Assembly (NCBI RefSeq): GCF_000576555.1
Contig: NZ_CP007145.1
Coordinates: 124,001-188,000 of the forward strand
Origin: Hymenobacter swuensis DY53
GTDB lineage: Bacteria; Bacteroidota; Bacteroidia; Cytophagales; Hymenobacteraceae
DNA length: 64,000 bases
Direction of reading: 5' to 3'
A program made the position numbers and the translations under genes. Positions 10,106 through 21,758 of the stretch are shown in pieces. The first letter of the stretch is position 1; every line of letters begins with the position of its first letter. The notes beneath the pieces were generated by a model. That model saw only the letters and a program-made list of their open reading frames with translations. It did no database searches and was not told the DNA's origin.

Positions 10106-11725
10106 ATGCCCGAATTCGACTTTGCTCCCGCCGATGCCCTTCAGGAAGGCGAAATGCGCACGTTTACCGTCGCTTCGGGAGCGTCCGTGCTGCTGCTGCT
10201 GCGCCAGGGGCAGTACGTGGCTTTGGCTCCCAACTGCCCGCACTACGGCGCACCGCTGGAAAAAGGCCGGCTGGTGGGCGACCAGCTGATCTGCCCCTGG
10301 CACCACGCCTGCTTCCGGGTGCCCGATGGCCACCTGTGCCAGCCGCCGGCTCTCGATAACCTGCCCAGCTACCCCGTGCGCGTGGCCGCCGGCCGGGTGT
10401 GGGTGCAGCTGCCGGCCCGCCCCGCCGCCGCCACCGACTCGCCCGACGCTACGCCCACGGCCTTGGTGCAGGGCACGGAACCCGCGCCCAATGCCGCCGC
10501 CCCCGATGCCCGCACCTTCGTAATTGTGGGCGGCGGGGCCGCCGGCCAGTTTGCGGCTCAGACGCTGCGCACCGAGGGCTTCGGCGGCCGCATCGTGCTG
10601 GTTTCGGCCGAGGCCGCCGCGCCCTACGACCGCACCAAGCTCAGCAAAGCCTACCTCGCCGGTAAGGCCGATAACAAGGCCCTGCCGCTGCGCAAAGAAG
10701 ATTTCTACGAGCAGCACCGCATCGAGCTGCTCCCTGATACCCGCGCCACCGGCCTGAGTCTGCGCACCCGGCAGCTCAAGCTCAGCGGCCGTGGCCCTCT
10801 TCATTACGACGCCCTGCTGCTGGCTCCCGGCAGTACGCCCAATACCCTGCCTAAGCTACCCGGCCAAGACTTGGCCGGTGTGCTGCCTTTGCGCTCGGCC
10901 CACAATGCCGAGCAGCTCCGGCAGGCCGCCGCCCAGGCCCGGCGCGTGGTTATTATCGGGAGCAGCTTTATCGGGATGGAGGCTGCCGCCAGCCTGGTAA
11001 GTGAGGAGCGGCAGGTGACGGTGGTAGCCCAGGAGGCCGAGCCGTTTACCCGTATTCTGGGCCCCAAAATCGGGCGGATGTTCCGCAACCTGCACCGCCG
11101 CCACGGCGTGCGGTTTCGGGCCGAGGCCGAAGTGGTCAGCCTCGAAGGCGAAAACGGCCACGTCACGGCCGTGCGCCTGGCTTCGGGCCAGCGCCTGCCC
11201 GCCGATGTGGTGCTGCTGGCCGTGGGCGTGCGCCCGGCCACCGATTTCCTGTCCGAAACTTTCGATCTGGAGAAAGACGGCGGCCTGCGTGTGGATGCCT
11301 ACCTCTGCGCCGCCGAGCACGTGTACGCCGCCGGCGACGTGGCCCTGTTCCCGCTGCCCGGCGGCCTGGGCCAGCACCGCATCGAGCATTGGCGGGTGGC
11401 CCAGCAGCACGGTGCCACCGCAGCCCGCAACATGCTGGGCCATAACAAGCCCTTCCGGGAAATGCCCTTTTTCTGGACCCAGCAATTCGGCAAAAGCCTG
11501 CGCTACGCCGGCCACGCCACCGTCTGGGACGAAATCATCTTCCACGGCGACGTGCGCCGCCACAAGTTCCTGGCCCTCTACGCCTACCAGAACAAGCTGG
11601 TCGCCGCCGCCGCCATGCAACACGATGATGACATGATCTGCATCGAAGAGCTGCTGCGCACCGGCCGCATGCCCACCCCCACTGCCGCCCGCCGCAAGCT
11701 CAACTGGAGCAAGCTGCTGGCTTAA
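10106..11725 (+). CDS. Rieske 2Fe-2S / FAD-dependent pyridine nucleotide-disulfide oxidoreductase
   Basis: A 539-residue fusion of an N-terminal Rieske ferredoxin domain and an FAD/NAD(P) reductase, the arrangement of AIFM3-like and ferredoxin-reductase-like proteins. Rieske cluster ligands are visible as CPH (Cys 44, His 46) and CPWHH (Cys 63, His 66). After an Ala/Pro-rich linker (about 103-135) come the FAD motif VIVGGGAAGQFAAQTLR, the NAD(P) motif VVIIGSSFIGMEAAASL, the ATG-like VLLAVGVRP and the FAD-closing VYAAGDVALFP. It probably passes electrons from NAD(P)H to or through its own 2Fe-2S centre; the acceptor is unknown. No oxygenase gene lies nearby. It is cytoplasmic, with no signal peptide. 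Confidence 0.92.
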   Translation: MPEFDFAPADALQEGEMRTFTVASGASVLLLLRQGQYVALAPNCPHYGAPLEKGRLVGDQLICPWHHACFRVPDGHLCQPPALDNLPSYPVRVAAGRVWVQLPARPAAATDSPDATPTALVQGTEPAPNAAAPDARTFVIVGGGAAGQFAAQTLRTEGFGGRIVLVSAEAAAPYDRTKLSKAYLAGKADNKALPLRKEDFYEQHRIELLPDTRATGLSLRTRQLKLSGRGPLHYDALLLAPGSTPNTLPKLPGQDLAGVLPLRSAHNAEQLRQAAAQARRVVIIGSSFIGMEAAASLVSEERQVTVVAQEAEPFTRILGPKIGRMFRNLHRRHGVRFRAEAEVVSLEGENGHVTAVRLASGQRLPADVVLLAVGVRPATDFLSETFDLEKDGGLRVDAYLCAAEHVYAAGDVALFPLPGGLGQHRIEHWRVAQQHGATAARNMLGHNKPFREMPFFWTQQFGKSLRYAGHATVWDEIIFHGDVRRHKFLALYAYQNKLVAAAAMQHDDDMICIEELLRTGRMPTPTAARRKLNWSKLLA

Positions 11726-11757
11726 GGCGAGAACCACTAATGAACTGAATGTACAGA

Positions 11758-11840
11758 ACGTCATTCCGAGCTTGCCGAGGAATCTCGCGTGCTGACGTTG
11801 CAGTGGTAATCCAACAAAGCAGTATATATGCTTCGGCAAG
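11758..11840 (+). repeat. Dispersed palindromic element, copy 2 (degenerate)
   Basis: It starts GTCATTCCGAGCTTGCCGAG and ends TGCTTCGGCAAG. The interior (GTAATCCAACAAAGCAGTAT) matches the reverse complement of the loop of the copy at 30245, which shows common descent although the arms here no longer pair fully. Confidence 0.7.
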
Positions 11841-11880
11841 TGGATACCAAATGAGACATGATTGTCTGGTACTGTTCCCA

Positions 11881-11919
11881 AACACAAACGCCCATCCAAT
11901 TTGGATGGGCGTTTGTGTT
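11881..11919. terminator. Bidirectional hairpin terminator
   Basis: Nineteen-base perfect arms with a single-base centre (core AACGCCCATCC). It lies between the reductase gene and the convergent secreted-protein gene. Confidence 0.8.
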
Positions 11920-11934
11920 CAAAAGAAAACCCAG

Positions 11935-12396
11935 CTAGTGTTTGCCCTTGCCGTGTCCTTTGCCATTCCCGTTACCATTTCCGCCATAGCCGAGCTTCTT
12001 AGCCTGGCCGGGCGGCAGGCCTTTACCGCTTTCAAGGCGCTTCACCTGGCCGGGCGGCAAGCTGGCGGGGTAAAGCTGCCGGTGGCGCGTCACGAGGACC
12101 CAGGGCTGGGTGCCGCGGTAATCAATCACTACGGGATGAAAGCTGGCGGGATTGTAGCCACTGATGCTGCGTACCCGCGTCCAGCGGCCGTCACGCTGCA
12201 CAATGTACTGCTGGTCGCGCAGGTCGTAGTAGCCGCCGTACTCGGGCACGTAGTAGTACTGCGTGCCGGCCGGGGCGGCGGGGCCCCAGGAGGGCGGGTT
12301 GACGTTGATGGTTACCTGAGCCTGCGCCGATTGGATGGCTCCGGCCAGCGACAGGGTCAGCAGGCTGGACAGGGCTATTTTGGGAAGAAGATTCAT
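11935..12396 (-). CDS. Secreted protein with WGP-YYYVPE motif, paralogue A
   Basis: A 153-residue exported protein with a signal peptide ending SAQAQ. The mature start INVNPPSWGPAAP is followed by QYYYVPEYGGYYDLRD, a block shared almost word for word with the gene at 12602. A short LPPGQ repeat occurs twice near the C-terminus, as in RcnB-like periplasmic proteins, and the tail is Gly/Asn/Lys-rich (YGGNGNGNGKGHGKGKH). No catalytic motif is visible. It is probably a periplasmic or surface protein; function unknown. Confidence 0.75.
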   Translation of the reverse strand: MNLLPKIALSSLLTLSLAGAIQSAQAQVTINVNPPSWGPAAPAGTQYYYVPEYGGYYDLRDQQYIVQRDGRWTRVRSISGYNPASFHPVVIDYRGTQPWVLVTRHRQLYPASLPPGQVKRLESGKGLPPGQAKKLGYGGNGNGNGKGHGKGKH

Positions 12397-12601
12397 GCAG
12401 ACGAAGCGTAAAGTGAACAGGTGGGAGAGAGGATCTAGGTGTACTGGTTTGCAAGAACGGGACCAGTTCAGCCGTACCAGTGGGCAAAGACTGGCAATAA
12501 GGGCCTTAACGCAACGATTAATGTTTGGTTAAGCGCACTGCTGACGTCATAAAAACACTTTCGGTCACTAGCTGAAGGCGTTTTTTATGGTGTTGCTGGT
12601 G

Positions 12602-13303
12602 CTACAGTGCGCGGCCCCGCCGTCTGCCGCCGCCGTATTCGCCGGGAGCTTGTGAGGGAGTGTTGGGAGCGGGTTGCTCGGGGCGGGGAGAGTAGCCGCC
12701 CCGGTCGTCGCGTCCGCCCTGGCTGTTGCCGTTGCGGCCGTAGCGGTTGTCGTCCCGATCATACCGCCCGTCCCGGTCGTTGCGGTCATCCCGGCCATTA
12801 TAGTCGTTGCGGCTGTCGCGGTAGCCGTTCTGGGCGTAGCCGCTCTGGCCGTAGGGGCGGTTGCCGTAGTAGCCGGGGGCGTAGCCGCCGCGCGGGGCCA
12901 CCACGTAGCCGCGGCCGGGCCAGTTGCTGCCGTAGTAGCGGCCAGGTCGTACGCCCCACCGGTCACAGTATTGGCGGTGGTCACGCAGGTAGCCCCAGGG
13001 CTGCCGGCCCACGTACTGAATAGCTACTGGGTGGAAGAAGCGTGGGTCGTAGCCAGCATACATGCGAGGCAGCACGGGCGAGCTTACCCAGGCTCCGTAG
13101 GCCGGGTCGAAGAACAGGTAGGACTGATTATAAATATCGTAGTACCCATCAATTTCCGGCACGTAATAATACTGCACGTTCGGTGGTACGGCCGGGCCCC
13201 AATAGGGCGCGTTGATATTCACCCGGACCTGCGCCTGGGCACTGCCGCCGGACAGCAGCAACCCGAGGGCCAGCACAAAACCCGATTTCAGGAGAGTTTT
13301 CAT
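12602..13303 (-). CDS. Secreted protein with WGP-YYYVPE motif, paralogue B, low-complexity tail
   Basis: A 233-residue exported protein from ATG 13303 with a signal peptide ending SAQAQ. The N-terminal half has INAPYWGPAVP and QYYYVPEIDGYYDIY plus FHPVAIQYVGRQPWG, all paralogous to the neighbour at 11935 (there FHPVVIDYRGTQPWV). From about residue 125 it becomes a Gly/Tyr-rich stretch and then Asp/Arg/Asn/Gly repeats (RDDRNDRDGRYDRDD), probably disordered. The gene lies 205 bp upstream of paralogue A on the same strand. Both halves are real coding on this strand; open frames across it on the other strand come from its repetitive GC-rich codons. Confidence 0.75.
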   Translation of the reverse strand: MKTLLKSGFVLALGLLLSGGSAQAQVRVNINAPYWGPAVPPNVQYYYVPEIDGYYDIYNQSYLFFDPAYGAWVSSPVLPRMYAGYDPRFFHPVAIQYVGRQPWGYLRDHRQYCDRWGVRPGRYYGSNWPGRGYVVAPRGGYAPGYYGNRPYGQSGYAQNGYRDSRNDYNGRDDRNDRDGRYDRDDNRYGRNGNSQGGRDDRGGYSPRPEQPAPNTPSQAPGEYGGGRRRGRAL

Positions 13304-13546
13304 GGATGCAAAAAGCAAAAAAGCGTTCCGGCACCACTAGGCAAAAGCCGCACCATAAATTTTGCAACAGGCATTAGGCAAGCCACCGCCGCCCAACAGG
13401 AACTTTGCAGCCGGCCGGGACATTTCGAGCGTCGGCGTTGTTACAGACCGTCTGCCCCCGTTGTACCGGGCGGCACCCCCGGGCTGGCGGCGCTAAAACT
13501 GCTGGCAAATAAACTATTGGGGGTAGCCTGCCGGGCGCGTTTTGCG

Positions 13547-13554
13547 TACTTTTG
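13547..13554 (+). promoter_or_regulatory. Probable uvrA promoter, -7 element
   Basis: TACTTTTG matches TAnnTTTG exactly and ends 24 bp before the uvrA ATG, implying a very short leader. The nearest TTG (13517-13519) is farther upstream than usual for a -33 element. Confidence 0.6.
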
Positions 13555-13578
13555 CAGACTTATCCGCTTCGCTGCTGC

Positions 13579-16716
<3,138 letters not shown>

Positions 16717-16827
16717 AATGAGAATATTGCAGTTATCCGAAAAAATAAATGCCTTGATTTTAATGAATCCTTGGCTGGGGTTAAGGTATTGTATAGTTTA
16801 AGCCTTTCTTTTCCAATTCCCACGGTT

Positions 16828-17037
16828 ATGAAAGTCCTCGTTTTTCCCGCCCTGCTGGCCGTTGCCATAATCACCACGCCACCCAAACCCTTTGCTGCCG
16901 AAACGGGCAAGGCGGTAACTACCCGCACTACTGTGCAGAATGCTCAGTCGGCCCCATTCACAAACCGGGCAGATCAAACCGAGAAAATTCAGAATGCCAT
17001 ACCGGCCTCGGAGTCTGACTACACGGCCCGCCGATAA
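16828..17037 (+). CDS. Small exported protein
   Basis: A 69-residue protein from ATG 16828 with a signal peptide (MKVLVFPALLAVAIIT, probable cleavage after PFAAE or nearby) and a mature part of about 45 polar residues with many Thr, Asn and Gln. I recognise no family. It follows uvrA by about 110 bp and ends 6 bp before a long hairpin. An in-frame upstream ATG at 16771 would put 19 residues ahead of the signal and is less likely. Confidence 0.55.
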   Translation: MKVLVFPALLAVAIITTPPKPFAAETGKAVTTRTTVQNAQSAPFTNRADQTEKIQNAIPASESDYTARR

Positions 17038-17042
17038 ACAGG

Positions 17043-17117
17043 TAAGCTGTATTTGACCAGCACAAAGGCCCCCGGCTAGTACTAGCCGGGGCCTTTGTGC
17101 TGGTCAAATACAGCTTA
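17043..17117. terminator. Long hairpin between convergent genes
   Basis: Arms of 38 and 37 bases (17043-17080, 17081-17117) pair perfectly apart from one extra C, with essentially no loop. It fills the gap between the small exported protein and the DUF4142 gene and abuts that gene's stop codon. Confidence 0.78.
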
Positions 17118-17729
17118 TTACATGCCAGCGTGTTGCTTGAACATGGCCAGATGCGTCTGTACTACCGGTAGGGTTTTGGTAATGAAGCCCTGCAGGTCAG
17201 CATCCTGTGTCATTTTCTGGTGTGCTACCATGGTATTCACCGTTTTCTGGTGATCCATAGCCATCTGCTCGAGGTATTTTTTCTCCAGGTCTTTGCCCGA
17301 AAGGGTGCCCATCTGCTCGGCAATGGTCTTATGTTCGGGATCCATATCAGTCGGAAGAGTCACGCCCTTTTTCTGCGCAATCGGCTTCAGGTCTGCCGTG
17401 GATTTCGTGTGGTCGGTGATCATCTTATTGGCGTGGTCTTTGGCCATGCCGGTTATACCCTTATCTAGCGCCAGCTTACTAAGCTGAATTTCGTTTTGGT
17501 CGCTATGCGCTGCTGACTGCATGAACTCTGCATCGGTAGCGTGTGGCGCGGTGGCACCAGCCGCATCGGTCATCGCGGCTTCTGAGGTAGCCGCCGAATC
17601 AGAGCTGACCATATCTGTGGTGTTCTCAGTGGCCGTAGTGCTATCCGAGTCAGTATCGGTGCTAGCTGTATTACAGGCCCCGAGCATTAGGACCCCAAGG
17701 CAGGAAATTGATAACAAGATGCGTTTCAT
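17118..17729 (-). CDS. DUF4142 lipoprotein
   Basis: A 203-residue protein with a lipoprotein signal (MKRILLSISCLGVLMLGAC, Cys 19), a Ser/Thr/Asp-rich linker to about residue 65, and a DUF4142 domain. That domain is a helical, ferritin-like fold whose characteristic stretches here are DAEFMQSAAHSDQNEIQLSK, AKDHANKMITDHTKS and FITKTLPVVQTHLAMFK. Members are common in Bacteroidetes and proteobacterial envelopes; the function is not established. ATG 17729 places the lipobox correctly. First of three lipoprotein genes in the same orientation. Confidence 0.88.
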   Translation of the reverse strand: MKRILLSISCLGVLMLGACNTASTDTDSDSTTATENTTDMVSSDSAATSEAAMTDAAGATAPHATDAEFMQSAAHSDQNEIQLSKLALDKGITGMAKDHANKMITDHTKSTADLKPIAQKKGVTLPTDMDPEHKTIAEQMGTLSGKDLEKKYLEQMAMDHQKTVNTMVAHQKMTQDADLQGFITKTLPVVQTHLAMFKQHAGM

Positions 17730-17784
17730 CTGGAAAAGAATAGGTAGTGAACAGAACAGAAAAATGGAAAGTCGCCCCTTCGTA

Positions 17785-18024
17785 CTAGCGGGTTGTGGAC
17801 ATAGAATCAGCTGCCATGGCGGAATCCGCATCGGCTGTTACGGTAGGGCCGGCGTTGTTGTCAATTACCACGGCATCTGCCTGAACACCACCGTCGGCGG
17901 CGGCTTTGTCCATGTCGCTTACGGCTTCGCCGGCGGTACCGTCGGTACGCTTTTCGGCACCATTACAGCCAGCCAGCAACAGGCCGGCACTCAGGGTCAG
18001 GAAAGGAAGAAAGCGGAATTTCAT
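17785..18024 (-). CDS. Small lipoprotein
   Basis: A 79-residue lipoprotein (MKFRFLPFLTLSAGLLLAGC, Cys 20) with an Ala/Asp-rich mature region and no recognised domain. It lies between two DUF4142-type lipoprotein genes on the same strand with gaps of 55 and 45 bp, so co-transcription is likely. The mature sequence resembles the linker of its neighbour (many Asp, Ala, Ser), which could reflect duplication and loss of the folded domain. Confidence 0.65.
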   Translation of the reverse strand: MKFRFLPFLTLSAGLLLAGCNGAEKRTDGTAGEAVSDMDKAAADGGVQADAVVIDNNAGPTVTADADSAMAADSMSTTR

Positions 18025-18069
18025 GTGCAAAAAAGTAGGATGGAAGAATAGAGAGGAAAGGAGGGCAGA

Positions 18070-18648
18070 TTATGGGTTGAGCTTGTCGTGCAATGCGTCG
18101 GTGGCTTGGTTCAGGGACTTGAGCGTGGTCAACTGTCGGGTGGCCATGGTACGGATATCGGCGTCGTAGGCGTCTTCTGTCATGTCGTCGGTGGCGTCCT
18201 CGTCAGCGTCCAGTACGTTGGCAGTCAGCTCGACATATTTCTGGTCGAAGGCGGCCCCATTGAGAGCCGTCAGTTCGCCCACCTGCCGTGCCTGCGTTTC
18301 GCCCAGACCAGTGGGCAGCGTCAGGGTTTTCTGCTGGGCTAGTGTTTTGAGTTCAGTTAGCAGCGTGGTGGTTTGCGCAATAACGTTCTGGGCCGTATAG
18401 CGGGTATCGGCCGAAGCGGCTTTACGCTGGGCAATCTGGCTGATTTCCAGCAACTCCATCTTCCGGCTCACGGTTTCCACCACAAACTCGGCGTCGCGAA
18501 TCTGCCGCTTCGTAACGGCAGCTTCGCCGATGCGCTTTTCGTTCTGAAATTTGGCCTCGAAAAGCGGGTCCTTGTTGCTCTCGGCTCCTGAGCAGGCGGC
18601 CAGCCACGGCAGAAGCAACAAGGCGTACAGGCGGCAGGAAACCAGCAT
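18070..18648 (-). CDS. DUF4142-like lipoprotein
   Basis: A 192-residue lipoprotein (MLVSCRLYALLLLPWLAAC, Cys 19). The rest is mainly helical and follows the DUF4142 layout (DAEFVVETVSRKMELLEIS, then LTELKTLAQQKTLTLPTGL, which mirrors LKPIAQKKGVTLPTDM in the 17118 gene). The second half (FDQKYVELTANVLDADED) is more acidic than in the neighbour. It appears to be a diverged paralogue and the first gene of the three-lipoprotein cluster. Function unknown. Confidence 0.78.
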   Translation of the reverse strand: MLVSCRLYALLLLPWLAACSGAESNKDPLFEAKFQNEKRIGEAAVTKRQIRDAEFVVETVSRKMELLEISQIAQRKAASADTRYTAQNVIAQTTTLLTELKTLAQQKTLTLPTGLGETQARQVGELTALNGAAFDQKYVELTANVLDADEDATDDMTEDAYDADIRTMATRQLTTLKSLNQATDALHDKLNP

Positions 18649-18843
18649 CAGGTCAGAGGATTGGGTGAGGGCAGAGGCTGCATCGGCTATACGCGTCCGG
18701 GTAGCCGGGGTTCGAAACGAGTTTTAAAAAAAAGTTCCCGGCTACATTAAACTCCACGGTAACTGAAGCCTCCAACCCACCGAAAGCGCGCTTCACTACT
18801 CTCCATCTGTTTCCTCTGGTTCTCACTTTTTACGCTCCTCTTC

Positions 18844-19701
18844 ATGAAACGCTCTGCATTCCGTACCCTTGGTTTCGCCGCGCTGGCTTCCTCCACTTTG
18901 CTGCTGGCTGCCTGTGACAAAACTAACGACCCTCAAGCCACTGCTGATGCCGCTACCTCGGCGGAAGACCAGAGCCTGGCAGAAGATGAAAATGCCACGG
19001 TAGCTGACCTCGTAGAAGCTGCCGCTCCCGCCGATGCAGCCGTAAACGGCAGCGCCGCCGCCGAGCCCACCGATCTGGGCCGCGTGGCCGGCAACTGCCT
19101 GACCCGCACCTATGATGCCCCCACCCGTACGCTCACCCTCGATTTCGGGACTACCAACTGTGTTGGACCGAACGGAGTAGCCCGGCGCGGTAAAATTGTG
19201 GCCGTATTCAGCGGGCCGTATCGCCAGGCCGGTGCTACGGTAACTATTACGCTGCAGAACTATTACCGTAACGACAACCTGCACACTGGCACCCGCACCA
19301 TCACCAACCTGGGCCAGGGCTCCTGGAGCCTCGATGTGCAGAACGCCAGCGTTACCACTACGGCCGGCACCCATACCTGGGCCTCCCAGCGTACGTACAC
19401 CCGCACCGCCGGCTTCGGTACCCGCACCATTGCTGACGACGAATACACAGTGAACGGCCAGACCAGCGGCACCAATCGCAAAGGCGTGAGCTACACAGCC
19501 ACCGTGCAGCAGCCGCTTATCAAACGATTTCAGCTTGGTTGCGCCCGTACGTTTGTGGCTGGCACGGTCAAGATTCTGACCTCCAAGGAGAAAGAGCTGG
19601 TGCTCAACTACGACCCCACCGGCACCCAGGCCTGCGACAATATTGCCAGCGTCACGGTGAATGGCGTAACCCGCACTATTCGGGTAGGCGGACGGCTGTA
19701 A
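18844..19701 (+). CDS. Lipoprotein of unknown function, beta-rich
   Basis: A 285-residue lipoprotein with lipobox LLAAC (Cys 24) and an acidic, Ala-rich linker to about residue 75. The C-terminal domain is rich in Thr, Gly, Asn and Tyr with alternating hydrophobic residues (TYDAPTRTLTLDFGTTNC, GKIVAVFSGPYR, GTRTITNLGQGSWSL) and reads like a beta-sandwich. Four Cys in the folded part (C-x-TR, TTNC, GCARTF, QACDNI) might form disulfides. I recognise no family. It is divergent from the DUF4142 lipoprotein cluster and ends at a terminator shared with ispD. Confidence 0.75.
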   Translation: MKRSAFRTLGFAALASSTLLLAACDKTNDPQATADAATSAEDQSLAEDENATVADLVEAAAPADAAVNGSAAAEPTDLGRVAGNCLTRTYDAPTRTLTLDFGTTNCVGPNGVARRGKIVAVFSGPYRQAGATVTITLQNYYRNDNLHTGTRTITNLGQGSWSLDVQNASVTTTAGTHTWASQRTYTRTAGFGTRTIADDEYTVNGQTSGTNRKGVSYTATVQQPLIKRFQLGCARTFVAGTVKILTSKEKELVLNYDPTGTQACDNIASVTVNGVTRTIRVGGRL

Positions 19702-19724
19702 GGGCCGCGGCTACTCAAGGTTAC

Positions 19725-19760
19725 AGAAAAGCCGGCCCTGTACGCAGGGTCGGCTTTTCT
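19725..19760. terminator. Bidirectional hairpin terminator
   Basis: Sixteen-base arms (AGAAAAGCCGGCCCTG and its near-complement, one G-T pair) with a TACG tetraloop and T-rich ends on both strands. It lies between the lipoprotein gene and ispD and reaches into the ispD stop codon. Confidence 0.85.
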
Positions 19761-20493
19761 ATGGCCGTAGCAATGCCTCGGCCAGAAGCAGGTCTTCGGG
19801 GGTGGTTATTTTGAGGTTGCGGTAATCACCTTCCACCAAGTGAATCGGGTGCAGATCCTCTACCACGCTGGCGTCATCAGTAAACGTGGTCAGCTCCGGT
19901 AGCTGGTAGGCGCGGCGCAACAGGGCCAGATCGAAGCACTGGGGCGTCTGAACCAGCCGCAGTCGGCTCCGGTTCAGGGCGTAGGAACCCTGCTGGTTAA
20001 GGCCGCGTACCGAGTCTTTGGGCACTACGGCCGCTACGGCCGCACCGTGGTTATAAGCGGCTTGGTACGTGGCCTCAATTATGGCGTGGGGCGTCAGGGG
20101 GCGCACGCCGTCGTGCACGGCTACCACGCCGCTGGTTTGCGCCGTTAAGTGCGCCAACCCATTGCGCACCGAGGCCCAGCGTGTGGCTCCGCCCTTCACC
20201 ACTGTATGTGGCACCGTAATTCCGTACTGCTCGCATAGAATCTGCCAGGTAGCCAGCTGATCGGAGGGAAGTACTAGTACCAATTCCTGCACGTCCAGAC
20301 CCGGGTCGGAAAACCGCCGCAGCGTATGCGCCAGCACCGGTTCCCCAGCCAGCTCCAGAAACTGCTTGGGTCGGTCGGCTCCCATGCGGGTGCCGGTGCC
20401 ACCGGCTACGATGATAGCAAAGCGGGAAAAAGGAGTGGATGATGACACGCGGTAAGTGTGAAAGGGTGGGAAGTCGTACGAATCGGTAAACAT
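19759..20493 (-). CDS. ispD: 2-C-methyl-D-erythritol 4-phosphate cytidylyltransferase
   Basis: Third enzyme of the MEP isoprenoid pathway: it joins CTP and methylerythritol 4-phosphate. The nucleotidyltransferase signature AIIVAGGTGTRMG, the Lys of RPKQFLELAGEPVLAHTL, the VAVHDGVRPL segment and VEGDYRNLKITTPEDL are all typical. About 244 residues from ATG 20493; the N-terminus is about 20 residues longer than usual, so a GTG near residue 16 (VSSSTPFSRF) is an alternative. It lies downstream of queA on the same strand, with a hairpin between them. The same window encodes crtY, which uses isoprenoid products. Confidence 0.95.
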   Translation of the reverse strand: MFTDSYDFPPFHTYRVSSSTPFSRFAIIVAGGTGTRMGADRPKQFLELAGEPVLAHTLRRFSDPGLDVQELVLVLPSDQLATWQILCEQYGITVPHTVVKGGATRWASVRNGLAHLTAQTSGVVAVHDGVRPLTPHAIIEATYQAAYNHGAAVAAVVPKDSVRGLNQQGSYALNRSRLRLVQTPQCFDLALLRRAYQLPELTTFTDDASVVEDLHPIHLVEGDYRNLKITTPEDLLLAEALLRP

Positions 20494-20494
20494 A

Positions 20495-20527
20495 AAAGCC
20501 CGACCGTTTATCAAACGGCCGGGCTTT
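20495..20527 (-). terminator. Hairpin between queA and ispD
   Basis: Fifteen-base arms (AAAGCCCGACCGTTT and its near-complement, one G-T pair) with a three-base loop, ending in TTTTATG on the minus strand. It is placed to end queA transcripts but abuts the ispD start, so it could also attenuate read-through into ispD. Confidence 0.7.
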
Positions 20528-20566
20528 CAAAAAGTAACAGTCAGCACACCGACTGGCCGCTCTGCT

Positions 20567-21616
20567 TTACAGAATCAGCATGGCGTCGCCGTAGCTGAAG
20601 AACTTGTATTTCTCCTTAATGGCCGTCTGGTAGGCCTCAATCAGCAGCTCGTGGCCGGCAAAGGCAGAAGCCATCATCATCAGCGTGCTTTCCGGCGTGT
20701 GGAAGTTGGTGAGCAGCGCGTTGGCGATTTTAAACTCGTAGGGAGGGAAAATGAACCGGTCAGTCCAGCCTTCATTCGCCTTCAGACGGGCATGGGCTGA
20801 TACCGATGATTCCATTGCCCGCATCGAGGTAGTACCGATAGCACACACGCGCTTCTTCGTATCCAGCGCCTTGTTCACGATGGTGGCCGTAGCGGCCGGC
20901 ACCACGAAATTCTCCGAGTCCATCTTGTGCTTGGTCAGGTCTTCCACGTCTACCGTCCGGAAGGTGCCCAGGCCTACGTGCAAGGTTACGGGGGTAACCT
21001 CAATGCCTTTGATTTCCAGGCGCTTCATCACCTCGCGGGTAAAGTGCAGACCCGCCGAAGGTGCTGCCACGGCGCCCGTATTCTTGGCATAAATTGTCTG
21101 GTAACGCTCCTTGTCGGCGGCTTCCGTTTCCCGGGTAATAAATTCCTTTGGAATTGGAGTTTCGCCCAGGTCGTGCAGTGCTTTGTAGAACTCCTCGTCC
21201 GAGCCATCGAACAGGAATTTGATGGTACGGCCGCGCGAAGTCGTGTTATCGATAACCTCCGCCACCATATCCGACTCGCCGAAGTACAGCTTGTTGCCCA
21301 CCCGGATTTTACGGGCCGGATCTACCAGCACGTCCCAGAGGTGAATTTCCTTGTTCAGCTCACGCAGCAGGAATACCTCAATCTGGGCACCGGTTTTCTC
21401 CTTGTTACCATACAGGCGGGCCGGGAATACCTTGGTGTCATTCACCACGAATACGTCGCCGTCGGCGAAATACTCCAGAATGTCCTTAAAAACCCGGTGC
21501 TCGATTTTGCCACTGTCGCGGTGCAGTACCATCAGGCGCGATTCGTCGCGGTTTTTGGCGGGATGCTGTGCCAACAGGTTTTCAGGCAGGTCAAATTTGA
21601 ACTCAGAAAGCTTCAT
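20567..21616 (-). CDS. queA: tRNA preQ1(34) S-adenosylmethionine ribosyltransferase-isomerase
   Basis: Makes epoxyqueuosine in the wobble position of tRNAs by transferring the ribosyl part of S-adenosylmethionine to preQ1. The 349-residue length and the stretches [60 protein letters not shown] and [18 protein letters not shown] (the last three cover the conserved core) are diagnostic. ATG 21616 gives MKLSEFKF. It is divergent from the ABC permease gene. No other queuosine genes lie in the window. Confidence 0.97.
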   Translation of the reverse strand: MKLSEFKFDLPENLLAQHPAKNRDESRLMVLHRDSGKIEHRVFKDILEYFADGDVFVVNDTKVFPARLYGNKEKTGAQIEVFLLRELNKEIHLWDVLVDPARKIRVGNKLYFGESDMVAEVIDNTTSRGRTIKFLFDGSDEEFYKALHDLGETPIPKEFITRETEAADKERYQTIYAKNTGAVAAPSAGLHFTREVMKRLEIKGIEVTPVTLHVGLGTFRTVDVEDLTKHKMDSENFVVPAATATIVNKALDTKKRVCAIGTTSMRAMESSVSAHARLKANEGWTDRFIFPPYEFKIANALLTNFHTPESTLMMMASAFAGHELLIEAYQTAIKEKYKFFSYGDAMLIL

Positions 21617-21758
21617 GGGCCAGACAGGGCAATAGGTGGGGAACCTAAGGGAAAAAATTGAGCCGCGAAATTACACAGAATAGTCGGAAGAATGGTTACT
21701 TTTCGCCCGAAATCTGCTTATTGCCCTTCCCACGTCCTTTGCTGAACCCGACTTCCGT

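Noticed and set aside
9688..10359. Plus-strand frame spanning the Rof-like gene and the start of the reductase
   Set aside because: It overlaps two supported genes, has no motif and shows shadow-like composition.
12545..12600. Possible terminator after the paralogue B gene
   Set aside because: Only a weak, mismatched stem before the T-run; not strong enough to call.
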